DNA of 64,000 nucleotides from assembly GCA_028281765.1 (NCBI GenBank), contig JANQJF010000019.1, positions 36,749 to 100,748 on the forward strand. Direction: 5' to 3'. The notes under the pieces were generated by a model. That model was not told the origin of the DNA, did not search any database, and worked only from the letters and a program-made list of their open reading frames with translations. Below, in pieces: positions 31,144-40,088 of this stretch. The position numbers were made by a program, and so were the translations under genes. This DNA is from Planctomycetota bacterium (GTDB taxonomy: Bacteria > Planctomycetota > UBA1135 > UBA2386). Numbering within the stretch: position 1 is the first letter of the stretch; the number at the start of each line of letters is the position of its first letter.

Positions 31144-34100
31144 ATGACCGCGCGGAACCTCCTGCTGCCGGGGATCGTCGCGGCGGCGGGGCTCGCCCTG
31201 CTGCTGTGGTGGTGGTCCGGTGATGGAGCCGCCGCCCCACCGGCGATCGCTGGCGGTGAGACCGCCGAGGCCGCGACGGAGCCGGTCGATCGGTCGCCCG
31301 GGCTCGAGCGGGCGGACGTGTCGCGGGGGGCGACGTTCGTGCTGCGTGGTCGGGTCCGTGGTCGAAAAGGCGTGAGCCTGGATGGTGCGCGCGTCCGGGT
31401 TTGGCGCGGCTCGGCGACCGATCGCCGGGCGGTCATGGCGAGCGCGATGGCGGCGTGGATCGATCGGGACCGGCAGGGCGATCTCGTGTTGCCGACGCGG
31501 GGCCGGGTGCTCGGAGAGGTGGCGGTCGATGCGGACGGATCGTTCGCCGTGCGTGGTCTCGGCGAACGGCACGTGCGGGTCACGCTCGACCACGACTACT
31601 ACGCGCTGCCCGACCCCGTGCCCGTGCACGTGGCGCTCGAGTCGAGCGAACACGACGTGGGAGTCCTCGAGCCGTTCCTCGGCGGTCGCGTCGTTGGCCG
31701 AGTGCGTGGTGCGTCCTTGCCGAAGGGAGGGGAAGTGCTGCTCGTCGCGGAGATGCGGCTGACGGACTGGCTCGTGCGTCCCGAACTCTTGATCGCGCTG
31801 GGCCTGCGGTCGGGCAGACGCGTGACGACCCTCGACGACGCGGACGAGTTCGAGTTTCGCGCGGTGTGGCCGAGTCCGCAGGCGCGGGTCGCGCTGCGGG
31901 ACGGCGTCGGCTTCGCGGCGGACGGTCCGTTCGAGATCGTCGCGGGCGAGACCCGCGAAGTGGAGCTGGAGTTCGTCGAGGGCGAAGTTTTGACGGTGCT
32001 CGTGCGCGAGAGCGAGACCAATGAGCCGATCGTCGGCGCGCGCGTGCGCGCCCGTGCGGTGGCCGACGACGGCGTGTTCGGTCGCGCGGCGTTGACCGTC
32101 TCGGGCACGACCGGCGCGAGCGGGCAGTGCGTGCTCCGCGGCCTCGCACCGGCACCCCATGACGTGTCCGTTTCCGCCGTCGGCTACTTTGGCGAGTCCG
32201 TCGAGACCGAAGTGCCGCTGCCCGGTGGTGACGTGATCGAATTCGCGCTCGAGACCGGCGGCATCATCGAAGGCATCGTCGTCGACGCGAACGGCGACCC
32301 GATCGAAGACGCGGGCGTGACGTGGCACGAGAGCATGTCCGTCCCGATCATCGGGGACGTTGGCGCGTTCTTGGGCGAAGAGCTGATGTCGGTGCCGGCG
32401 ATGATGTCCGAGTATCGCAGCGGACCGGACGGGCGGTTTCGGCTTGCGGGCATTCCCCCGGGCACCGAGACCGTCACGCTCGCCGCCGAGCACGCGGAGT
32501 GGACCGGTGGCCTGACACTCTCCGTGCCGGTCGGTTCGCGGCAGGCACGGATCACGCTGCGCGCGCCGGCCCGGATCCTCGGGCGCGTCGTCGACGCGGA
32601 CACGCGGGAGCCGCTGCCGGACTTTGCGGTGGAGACGCGGGTGCCGCTCGCGCTGTTCGTCGACCGGCCGAGCCGCGGCATCGCGGTCGCGGACTCGGAG
32701 GACGGCGCGTTCGAGATCCCCCGTGTGTCGCCGGGGCGCATGGTGCTGCACGTCGTCGCACCCGGCTACGCGCCGCTCGAGAAGCGCGTGCGCGCGAAGG
32801 CCGGCGCCGATGTCGATGTCGGTGTGCTGGAGCTCGGCCGCGGAGTCACCGTGCGCGGGTTCGTGCGCGATACCGACGGCAACCCGGTCGTCGATGCGAA
32901 GGTGCGCCGCAAGGTGCGCGGCGTCGGCGACAACGCGCTGTTCGCCGCGCTGCTCAGTGGGCCCGCAGAGCGAACGGACGAAGAGGGGCGCTTCGAGCTC
33001 GCGTGTGAGTCGCCCGGCGCGTTCAGTTTGATCGCGCACGCGGAAGGATTCGCGCGTGGTGAGTCGGAGCGCATTCGCGCGAAGGTCGGCGACGTCATCG
33101 AAGACGTCGAGGTGCGACTGGACTCCGGGGGGCGCGTCGAGGGTCGGCTGCTGCTACCCGATGGCGACACGGGTTCGCACTGGGCCGTGATCCCCGAGAA
33201 CCACGCGTACGGCGCGAGCCGCCTCGTCACGCCGGACGAGGACGGGAGCTTCGTCATCGAGTCCCTCGATCCCGGCCGCTACAACGTCTCCGCGCTCGAT
33301 CTCGACGGTGCGCCCGCGCTCGTCGATCGGTTCGCGGACGGGCGTGATCTCGCCGGGGTCGTTCGCGACATGGTCGGCAAGGTCACGCTGCAGATTTGCA
33401 CCGTGCGCGCTGGCGAGACTTCGGAGGTGATTCTCGACGTGCGGCGTCGGGGCTCCGGCGGCAACACGGTCGTTGGACGCGTGACGCTCGGTGGTCGTCC
33501 GCTCGACGAGGGCTGGGTCGAAATGCGGCAGCTCGACGGTGCGCGTGGTGCCCTGCCGATGGGGCTCGTCGACAACGGGCGCTTCCGCGTCGGCGGCGTG
33601 CGTGCGGGACGCTACACGCTGCAGATCCGGCGGGGGATTCTGATGGCGCAGGTCGGACGGCCGCAGACCGTCGAGATCCGCGCGGGCCAGCGCAACGAGC
33701 TGAAGATCGATCTGCCCGGCGGGCGCATTCGCGGACGGGTCGTGCACGACGCGACCGGGGAGCCGCTGCCCGGAGCGGTCGTCAAGGTGCTCAGCGATTC
33801 GCGGCCGGGTGGTGCGGACCCGGTCGACTTCGGCTTCGAGGTCACCGACAAGCAGGGTGCGTTCACATTCGTCGGGCTGACCGAAGGTGTCTACACCGTG
33901 CTCGCCGACGAGCACATGTCGCCGTCGGGTGGCTCACGCAGCGGCGGACGCCTCGGGGATCTGCGGCTCGGCGCGGACGAAGAACTGGCCGGCCTTGTGC
34001 TGCGTGCACGGCCGGCTGCGGGTATCTCGGTTTCGGTTGCCAACGCGAGCGGCGAGGCGATTGCGCGCGCGATCGTGGTCGCGGTCGACCGGGACGGCAA

Positions 34101-34542
34101 GTCGATCGGCACGCTGCCGCTCGGCTTCACGAACGAGAAGGGCGAGGCGCATCTCGCTGGACTTCCGCCGGGCGATACCCGCATCGTCGCGCGGCTCGAC
34201 GGCTACGCGCCCGGGTTCAGCGACGTAGCCTACGCGTCGTCGGGCAACGACGCGAAGTGCGCTGTCGTGCTGCGTCGCGGTGCGCGCGTCGTCGTCGAGG
34301 TGTTCGACGAGAACGGCAAGCGCTGCCCGGATGCCGCGGTGTCGGTGCGGCCGAAGGACGGTCCCTGGATCTCCGCGGGACTACTCTCCGCGAAGCCGTC
34401 GGCGGACGGCGGCATCGACCTCGGACCGCTCGAGCCGGGGGAATGCGAGTTCTCGGTCGTCCACGCGCGTGCCGGCGCGTTCACGGTGCGGCGCTCCGTC
34501 CCGGACGGTGGGCCCGCGCGGATCGAGCTGCGGCGTGAGTGA
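31144..34542 (+). CDS. Membrane-anchored protein with many carboxypeptidase-regulatory-like repeats
   Basis: 1132 residues from ATG 31144. An N-terminal helix (LLLPGIVAAAGLALLLWWW) anchors it. The rest is a string of Ig-like CarboxypepD_reg units at about 90-100-residue spacing, each starting like GxVxDxxGxPLxGAxV: GIVVDANGDPIEDAGVTW, GRVVDADTREPLPDFAV, GFVRDTDGNPVVDAKV and GRVVHDATGEPLPGAVVK. I count roughly nine. Tyr or Phe closings (RYTLQIRRG, VYTVLADEHMS) are typical. No catalytic domain. It probably forms a long periplasmic rod for binding proteins or glycans. It converges on the peroxidase operon with 9 bases between stops. Confidence 0.88.
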   Translation: MTARNLLLPGIVAAAGLALLLWWWSGDGAAAPPAIAGGETAEAATEPVDRSPGLERADVSRGATFVLRGRVRGRKGVSLDGARVRVWRGSATDRRAVMASAMAAWIDRDRQGDLVLPTRGRVLGEVAVDADGSFAVRGLGERHVRVTLDHDYYALPDPVPVHVALESSEHDVGVLEPFLGGRVVGRVRGASLPKGGEVLLVAEMRLTDWLVRPELLIALGLRSGRRVTTLDDADEFEFRAVWPSPQARVALRDGVGFAADGPFEIVAGETREVELEFVEGEVLTVLVRESETNEPIVGARVRARAVADDGVFGRAALTVSGTTGASGQCVLRGLAPAPHDVSVSAVGYFGESVETEVPLPGGDVIEFALETGGIIEGIVVDANGDPIEDAGVTWHESMSVPIIGDVGAFLGEELMSVPAMMSEYRSGPDGRFRLAGIPPGTETVTLAAEHAEWTGGLTLSVPVGSRQARITLRAPARILGRVVDADTREPLPDFAVETRVPLALFVDRPSRGIAVADSEDGAFEIPRVSPGRMVLHVVAPGYAPLEKRVRAKAGADVDVGVLELGRGVTVRGFVRDTDGNPVVDAKVRRKVRGVGDNALFAALLSGPAERTDEEGRFELACESPGAFSLIAHAEGFARGESERIRAKVGDVIEDVEVRLDSGGRVEGRLLLPDGDTGSHWAVIPENHAYGASRLVTPDEDGSFVIESLDPGRYNVSALDLDGAPALVDRFADGRDLAGVVRDMVGKVTLQICTVRAGETSEVILDVRRRGSGGNTVVGRVTLGGRPLDEGWVEMRQLDGARGALPMGLVDNGRFRVGGVRAGRYTLQIRRGILMAQVGRPQTVEIRAGQRNELKIDLPGGRIRGRVVHDATGEPLPGAVVKVLSDSRPGGADPVDFGFEVTDKQGAFTFVGLTEGVYTVLADEHMSPSGGSRSGGRLGDLRLGADEELAGLVLRARPAAGISVSVANASGEAIARAIVVAVDRDGKSIGTLPLGFTNEKGEAHLAGLPPGDTRIVARLDGYAPGFSDVAYASSGNDAKCAVVLRRGARVVVEVFDENGKRCPDAAVSVRPKDGPWISAGLLSAKPSADGGIDLGPLEPGECEFSVVHARAGAFTVRRSVPDGGPARIELRRE

Positions 34543-34551
34543 GTGACTGAG

Positions 34552-35898
34552 TCATCCGCGGCGTGCGACGACCAACTTCGGCTCTGCGGGTGGGGTCCGC
34601 ACCGCTGCCGGTAGGCTCTCGTCGCTGAGCGACCGCAGGAAGGCCTCGAGCGCGTCGAGTTCGGTCGGATCGAGGCCTAGAGGCGTCAACAGGTTCTCCG
34701 CACCGTGATGACGTTTCGCCGCACCTTCGAGTGTGTTGTAGAAGTGCAGCACTTCGCGAAGCGACGAGAACTGGCCCGCGTGCATGTAGGGCGCGGACGA
34801 CGCGACGTTGCGCAATGTCGGCGTCTTGAACTCGCTCCGATTGTGCGAGGTCTTCATGAGGTAGCCGACTTTGTCGAGCGCCGCACCGTCCGGCGAGTCG
34901 GAGAACGCCCCGAGACCGTTGAATGGGTCCGCCTGCACGAGGTCGATCCCCGCGAGTCGACCCGGGTCCCTGCGGCGACCGGTCTTGGTCGTCGGTACCC
35001 TCGTGTCATGGAACTCGCGATCGGAGAACGTCGGCCCCGCGTGGCACGTCACGCAGCGCGCCTTGCCCACGAACAGCCGCAGCCCCTGCTGCTCCTTTGC
35101 GGAGAGGACTCCGAGCTTCGTGGGATCACCCTGCGCGATCCCTTCGACGAACACATCGAACCGCGAGCGACGGCTCACGATCGTCCTTTGGAACGCCGCG
35201 AGCGCCTTGCCGACGTTCGCGAATACGCGATCGACCGCGCGCCGGTCTTCCTCGCGCATGCCCGCGTACGCCAGTGCATCGGGGTGCTCCGGATCCTGGG
35301 GAATCGGGCGGCCACGAACGGGGAATCGGTCTCGGTCGCCGAAGTCCGTGAGCTCGCCGAACACCGCTTCGTACGCCGCGCGAAGCGACGCGACCTGCAC
35401 CACGCGGTGGACGACTTCGAGTCGTGTGAATCCGTGCTCCGCAGGGTCCTCCAACGGACCGAGCGCCTGCGACCACAGCGAGTCGGCGCGACCGTCCCAG
35501 AAGAACCACCGGTTGTACGCGACGTTCCAGAGTGTCATCGCGTGCCGCGCGACGTTGCCTTCACCCACAGCCAACGCGCGACCGTCACCCCAACCGAGTT
35601 CCGGATCGTGGCAACTCGCGCAGGACACGGTGCCGGAACGCGACATCCCTTCGTCGAAGAACAGCCATCGGCCGAGGTGCGCGGCGCTCGGATCCGACTC
35701 GAATCGATTCGTGGGATCGGGCGGGGGCGGGGGGAGCGGTGACAACGTCTGCACGTCGCGCAGTTCCTCTGCCGAGAAACCGGCGACTTCGACCGCGGAC
35801 GCAGCACGCGTCGCGACCTCGGCTTGTCGGGTCTTCGGAGCGCAACTGACGATCGCGAGCAACGACGCGCCAACCAAGAGTCGCAGGACGTGTCTCAT
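34552..35898 (-). CDS. Diheme cytochrome c peroxidase / MauG-family lipoprotein (second copy)
   Basis: 448 residues. Lipobox IVSC (Cys19), then two haem motifs: CASCH (93-97) and CVTCH (about 281-285). The family C-terminal motif TPTLRNVASSAPYMHAG follows. NRWFFWDGRADSLWSQAL and the LEDPAEHGF segment are standard in this family. These enzymes reduce H2O2 or, as in MauG, oxidise tyrosine or tryptophan residues on a partner protein. It is the last gene of the oxidase operon; its ATG overlaps the YtkA-like stop by four bases. The YMH haem-proximal residue is retained here, unlike the sister copy at 38336. Confidence 0.93.
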   Translation of the reverse strand: MRHVLRLLVGASLLAIVSCAPKTRQAEVATRAASAVEVAGFSAEELRDVQTLSPLPPPPPDPTNRFESDPSAAHLGRWLFFDEGMSRSGTVSCASCHDPELGWGDGRALAVGEGNVARHAMTLWNVAYNRWFFWDGRADSLWSQALGPLEDPAEHGFTRLEVVHRVVQVASLRAAYEAVFGELTDFGDRDRFPVRGRPIPQDPEHPDALAYAGMREEDRRAVDRVFANVGKALAAFQRTIVSRRSRFDVFVEGIAQGDPTKLGVLSAKEQQGLRLFVGKARCVTCHAGPTFSDREFHDTRVPTTKTGRRRDPGRLAGIDLVQADPFNGLGAFSDSPDGAALDKVGYLMKTSHNRSEFKTPTLRNVASSAPYMHAGQFSSLREVLHFYNTLEGAAKRHHGAENLLTPLGLDPTELDALEAFLRSLSDESLPAAVRTPPAEPKLVVARRG

Positions 35899-36425
35899 GG
35901 CAAGTCGAGTTCGAACTGCGCTCGATCCAGCTTCCCGTTCTCGACGACGTCGATGAAGAGCTGCCAGAAGCCGCGCATGTGGAGAAGCGTCCCGCGCACG
36001 CGGAACACTCCATCACCAACCGGCGTCGCCACCGGGCGACGCAGCATCCCGTGGCGGTGATCCGGCATCCACGCGTGTACGAACACTTCGATATCGCTCG
36101 AGGGCTCGACACCGTCGCCACCCGAATCCGCCCGCGTGATCTCCACGTCCATCTCGAGCGACTCGTTGACCGGAATCGGATCGGGACGCGAACGCCAGCG
36201 TACGACGAAACGGCCGTGCTCACTCGTGGCTGTGGTCCAACCCCGTGGTTTTGATGGCACGGTCGAGGCGCTGCCCTGATGCCCTTCGCAGCAGGGGCAA
36301 GCCACCGCGGTGTGCTCGGCTGCGGTCGGCACGTCATCACCGCCGCACGCCGTGAGAAACGCGATCCCGAACAGAGCCAGCGTCATGGCGTGCCGCGCGA
36401 GGAACTTGTCCATGGCCGACCTCAT
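35895..36425 (-). CDS. YtkA-like domain lipoprotein
   Basis: 176 residues. ATG 36425 overlaps the oxidase stop (ATGA); ATG 36413 is the alternative. Lipobox FLTAC (Cys27). A Cys/His cluster just after the signal, CPCCEGHQ, could bind metal. The beta-sandwich part has RFVVRWRSRPDPIPVN, VFVHAWMPDHRHGM and FRVRGTLLHMRGFWQLFIDV, resembling the YtkA/FixH-type domain found near copper and cytochrome genes. With His/Met-rich HAWMPDHRHGM it is a plausible copper chaperone or partner for the oxidase beside it. The metal role is inference from context. Confidence 0.8.
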   Translation of the reverse strand: MRSAMDKFLARHAMTLALFGIAFLTACGGDDVPTAAEHTAVACPCCEGHQGSASTVPSKPRGWTTATSEHGRFVVRWRSRPDPIPVNESLEMDVEITRADSGGDGVEPSSDIEVFVHAWMPDHRHGMLRRPVATPVGDGVFRVRGTLLHMRGFWQLFIDVVENGKLDRAQFELDLP

Positions 36426-38227
36426 TGCCCGAACTGCGCGAGAACCGCGTTGGAGAACGTGAGGTTCTGCGGCAACGAGAAGTCCAAGAACACGCTCTGG
36501 AACGCGAGGTTGCCGACTTGGCCGATGCCGTCGATCGTGATCGCCGCCGATCCCGACCCGTTGCCGGTCAGCGGCAACTGGATCCCGGTGTAGCCACCGG
36601 CGAAGTGTACGAGCGTGCCGCCAAACGCGTTCAGGTTCGGTAGGCCGGGGAAGGTCACGAGTGCGACACCGCTTCCACCGGACGGCACGCCGGTGACTCG
36701 ATAGGTGCTGCTCTCGCCGGCACCGAGGCCGATCCCACACAGGGTCGCGACCGCCGAGCCAGGCCCTTGGAATCCGAGATCCGGCGCGCACGATGGTGCT
36801 CCGACCCGAAGCCAACGCGCGACCGAGGGGACCCCGTCGGCGCTCATCAGGAACACCATGTAGTAGCCGGCCGGCACAACGTTCGCGTTGTTCGGCACGG
36901 TGAACGTCGCGGCCGTGCCCGAGTTCGAGTCGAGCGTCACGGGGACGCTGATCTGGTTGAAGTTGAACGAGTGCGTCGCACTCCCCGTGCGGTGGATGAC
37001 GACGTGCGTCACCGGGATCGACGATTGGTACGGGATCGAGACCTGCTGACCGTACGCCGCGGCGGACTGCATCGACTGGATAACGGGTCGCGGCGTTCGG
37101 AAGAGGTACGGGGGGCTCCAGATCTCGAACTCGTCGGATTCGCCGTAGAGTCCGGGACCACCCATGCCTTCACCGCCGGCGCACAACACGCGAGCGTCCG
37201 GAAGCAACAGTGCGGTCGAGTGATAGCCGCGGCGGATCGAATGCTGCGCCATGTTCGTCCACGTGTTGGTCTGCGGATCGTAGAGCTCGGGGGTCCTTGC
37301 CAAGCTACCGCTGGTCAGGTCGCCACCGATCGCGACGACCTTGCCGTCGGGCAGCAACACGGCGGAGAAGAACGCGCGCGGCGTCGCGAGGCTCGGCAAC
37401 GCGGTCCACTGCGGATTGGGCACGTTGAGGTCGATGATCTCGCAGCTGTTGAAGATCGTGTTCGTGTCCTGCCCGCCGATCAGCATGATCCGGCCGTCTT
37501 GCAGGCGGACCGCAGGGCCGTCCCCGCGCGGTGCGTTGAGCACGGTCTGCGCGACGAACGACCACGACAGCGTCACGGGATCGTAGATGTAGGTGTCCTG
37601 CAGGTGTCCGGACTGGAAGACGCGGCCGTCGGGCAGGAGATGGAGCCGGTTGTACGCTTCCTCGAACTGCCCGGGGATCGGCTGGCCACCGACCATCGTC
37701 CACGTGTTCGCCGCCGCGTCGTAGACTTCGATCGTGTGGTCGGGCACGTCGGCACCCGCCTCACTCATCCCGCCGAAACACCAGACCTTCCCGTCGCCGA
37801 GCTGGAGCGCCGACGGATACCAACGGTCGCGCTGCAGGTCGGCTTGCTGCGTCCAAGTCTCGGTCACGGGATCGTACGTGCCCGTTGCTCGCAGCAGCTC
37901 ACCGGTCTCTCCTCCGACGAACAGGACCCTGCCGTCGGGCAGCTGCGAGTTGCCACCACAGAAGAAGTTTCGCGGGACGGTTTGGTAGCTCACGCCTCCC
38001 GGGTTGTTCGGATCGAAGAGCGCCGACGTCGTCAAGCCGGACGGACTGTCGCGATGCGGAATGAACAGCACCTTGCCGGTGTGGAACAGGGTCGCGTGGA
38101 CACCGTCGATCGTGAGCTGCACCGGGGGGCTCCAGGCGCCGACCGTGCTCGGCTGCGCGAGCGCGACGGACGGGAGCAGGGCGAAGAGCCCGGCGAGGGT
38201 AGCGGTGTCGGGTAGAGAGATTCGCAT
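36422..38227 (-). CDS. Secreted copper radical oxidase (galactose/glyoxal oxidase-like)
   Basis: 601 residues from ATG 38227; signal peptide ends near SVALAQ. A seven-bladed Kelch propeller carries the residues expected of the Cu-radical site: Cys90 in NFFCGGNSQLPDG, Tyr137 in RWYPSALQLGDG (the Cys-Tyr cross-link pair), Tyr335-His336 in RGYHSTALLLPDARV, and His419 in ATHSFNFNQ of the DUF1929 domain (about 371-475). This matches galactose oxidase C228/Y272/Y495/H496/H581 and GlxA in order and spacing. It would oxidise an alcohol or aldehyde, making H2O2, which neighbouring peroxidases could use. The C-terminal 110 residues are the shared secreted-protein module (FQ...SNA). Substrate unknown. 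Confidence 0.92.
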   Translation of the reverse strand: MRISLPDTATLAGLFALLPSVALAQPSTVGAWSPPVQLTIDGVHATLFHTGKVLFIPHRDSPSGLTTSALFDPNNPGGVSYQTVPRNFFCGGNSQLPDGRVLFVGGETGELLRATGTYDPVTETWTQQADLQRDRWYPSALQLGDGKVWCFGGMSEAGADVPDHTIEVYDAAANTWTMVGGQPIPGQFEEAYNRLHLLPDGRVFQSGHLQDTYIYDPVTLSWSFVAQTVLNAPRGDGPAVRLQDGRIMLIGGQDTNTIFNSCEIIDLNVPNPQWTALPSLATPRAFFSAVLLPDGKVVAIGGDLTSGSLARTPELYDPQTNTWTNMAQHSIRRGYHSTALLLPDARVLCAGGEGMGGPGLYGESDEFEIWSPPYLFRTPRPVIQSMQSAAAYGQQVSIPYQSSIPVTHVVIHRTGSATHSFNFNQISVPVTLDSNSGTAATFTVPNNANVVPAGYYMVFLMSADGVPSVARWLRVGAPSCAPDLGFQGPGSAVATLCGIGLGAGESSTYRVTGVPSGGSGVALVTFPGLPNLNAFGGTLVHFAGGYTGIQLPLTGNGSGSAAITIDGIGQVGNLAFQSVFLDFSLPQNLTFSNAVLAQFGQ

Positions 38228-38279
38228 GCGGTCAGGCCTCGGCAGGTCGAAAGGAAACGGGGCGATCGAGAACAAGGAG

Positions 38280-38308
38280 GTCGCGCAAGAACCGCCGCGC
38301 AGCGACAC
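38280..38308 (-). promoter_or_regulatory. Shared upstream element, oxidase copy
   Basis: Plus-strand GTCGCGCAAGAACCG, then 8 bases, then CGACAC; the 29-base layout matches exactly the element at 40040-40068. In coding orientation it reads GTGTCG...CGGTTCTTGCGCGAC and ends 52 bases before the oxidase ATG. A promoter or operator for the sigma factor encoded upstream is the simplest reading. Confidence 0.5.
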
Positions 38309-38335
38309 GGCGATTCGAGATTTCGGGCGAATCCG

Positions 38336-39997
38336 TCAGAACGTCGTGATGTGCGTCGCGTCGGACGCAGTGAGGCCGTGCGCGGTCGCGACGTCGAGCA
38401 CGAGCCACTGCGTCCAGAAGGAGAAGCCCAGCGGAACACCGGCTGCCGCGAGGTTCAGCGACCACGTGCCGAAGGCCTCTCCGGTCGTCGATACCGCGAG
38501 CGGACCGATCGGCACGCACGACAGGCCGGACGTCAGGCCGAGGTGGAACGAGATGCCGAGGATCTCGAACGGTGTGGCCGCTGGCGCGAAGTCGACGGCG
38601 AGCACGCCGATTGCCCCGGGCGTCGCGTTGCGCAAGCCGATCGAGAACTCGGCACGGTCCGTGGCCGCCGGCTCGATGGCGATCGTCGCGGGCAGCATGT
38701 TCCCGGCGCCGGACGCTGCGCCGGCGGATCGCGGGACGTTCGTGGATTCGGTGAACAGCGTCGGCCGATCGAAGGGCGGCGCGCCTGTCGCCAACCGCGG
38801 ATCCGTGAACGTCTTCAAGAAGGTGACCAACGCGAATCGCTGCGACGGACTCAAGCGCAGTCGTTCGATCAGTTCGTCGGCCTCGTAGTGCCCGCCGTCG
38901 TCGTAGAAGCTGACGACCGCGCCGAGGGAGTCGAACCGACCGGTGTGGAAGTACGGCGCGCGGAGTTCGACGTTGCGCAGGCTGGGCGTCCGGAAGCGAC
39001 CGTTGTCTTCGGGAATCCCAGTGATCGCACCGCGACCGAGATCTTCCGCGTCGGGACGAATGCCGATGTCGTGGAAGCCGTCGTCCGACAGGAGCTGGCC
39101 TCCGTGGCAGGTGCTGCACTTGCCGGGGCCGAAGAACACGTCTCGGCCGACGAGTTCGAGTTCGGTGAGCGCGGACGTGTTGCCGGCGAGGAAGTCGTCC
39201 CAGCGCGACTGGTCGGAGACCAAGGTCCGTTGGTAGGTCGCGAGCGCAAACAGGATGCGCTGAGGCGAGACGTCGGCGCTTCCGAAGGCTTGCGTGAAGA
39301 GGTCTCCGTACGAGCGGCCGGAGACGAACAGTGCTAGCTCGGGCGGCAGGTTCGATGCGAGCCGCAGCGGGGTCGCGCCCTCGACTCGCGTCGCGATCGC
39401 CGACCAGTTCTCTTGCGTGTGTGCCATCTCGATGGCGGACACGGGTGGCTCCGCCGCCTGGATTTCGAGCGCGACGCCCGTCGGCGCGAGCAACGAACCC
39501 GACACCGGATCGAAGAGCGCACCCTCGGCTCGGCCATCCCAGAACAGTCGAGTGGCGAACGCCGAGTTGACGACCGTGGGCGCTCGACGGGGCGTCACTT
39601 GTCGTTCGAGACCGAAGACGGGGGCCGGCTCGTAGGCTCCGCTGCTCGACTGACGAATCACGCCAGGAGAGCCGAGTGTGTCATCGGCCGTGCCCTTCAC
39701 CCCGTCGAGACCCGGGTGAGTGCTTGTCGAGACGTTCGACGTGCGCGGATCTCCACCGCCCGCTTCGGGGCGATGGCAGGTCCCGCAAGCCACGGTTCCG
39801 GATGCCGAAAGCTGCTCGTCCCAGAACAGCACTTTGCCGAGAAGGGCCTTCTCGGCTGACATCGGGTTCTCGGGGGGTGCGACGACCGCGGGGACTCCCG
39901 GCGGGATCACCTCTGGCGTCGACTGTGCTGCGAGAACGGCGGTGGCGAACACGAAGGCCACCGCTTGCGCGAGGAACACGGAGGTCGGGGATGTCAT
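38336..39997 (-). CDS. Diheme peroxidase / MauG-family protein with secreted C-terminal module (first copy)
   Basis: 553 residues from ATG 39997; signal peptide near VLAAQ. Haem motifs CGTCH and CSTCH, ATRLFWDGRAEGALFDP and TPSLRNVELRAPYFHTG place it in the diheme peroxidase/MauG family. The motif reads PYFH where the sister copy has PYMH, so the usual distal Met of classic peroxidases is Phe, which may favour MauG-like chemistry. The last 110 residues are the shared C-terminal module (TQWLVLD...SDA), not seen in ordinary peroxidases. Follows the kinase by 91 bases and precedes the oxidase by 108; all lie on one strand. Confidence 0.92.
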   Translation of the reverse strand: MTSPTSVFLAQAVAFVFATAVLAAQSTPEVIPPGVPAVVAPPENPMSAEKALLGKVLFWDEQLSASGTVACGTCHRPEAGGGDPRTSNVSTSTHPGLDGVKGTADDTLGSPGVIRQSSSGAYEPAPVFGLERQVTPRRAPTVVNSAFATRLFWDGRAEGALFDPVSGSLLAPTGVALEIQAAEPPVSAIEMAHTQENWSAIATRVEGATPLRLASNLPPELALFVSGRSYGDLFTQAFGSADVSPQRILFALATYQRTLVSDQSRWDDFLAGNTSALTELELVGRDVFFGPGKCSTCHGGQLLSDDGFHDIGIRPDAEDLGRGAITGIPEDNGRFRTPSLRNVELRAPYFHTGRFDSLGAVVSFYDDGGHYEADELIERLRLSPSQRFALVTFLKTFTDPRLATGAPPFDRPTLFTESTNVPRSAGAASGAGNMLPATIAIEPAATDRAEFSIGLRNATPGAIGVLAVDFAPAATPFEILGISFHLGLTSGLSCVPIGPLAVSTTGEAFGTWSLNLAAAGVPLGFSFWTQWLVLDVATAHGLTASDATHITTF

Positions 39998-40039
39998 GGA
40001 GGTCGGCTCCCATCGACGCGGACAGCGGCGAACCACTGA

Positions 40040-40068
40040 GTCGCGCAAGAACCGGCCTACTCCGACAC
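40040..40068 (-). promoter_or_regulatory. Shared upstream element, first peroxidase copy
   Basis: Second copy of the 29-base element, beginning 43 bases from the peroxidase ATG. GTCGCGCAAGAACCG and CGACAC are identical to the copy at 38280; the 8 bases between differ at seven or fewer positions. Lies between the kinase stop and the peroxidase start. Confidence 0.5.
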
Positions 40069-40088
40069 GCGTCTCGAAAGAAAGTTCG

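Noticed and set aside
31000-33039. 679-residue minus-strand ORF
   Set aside because: Opposes the carboxypeptidase-regulatory-like repeats and starts in the intergenic hairpin region.
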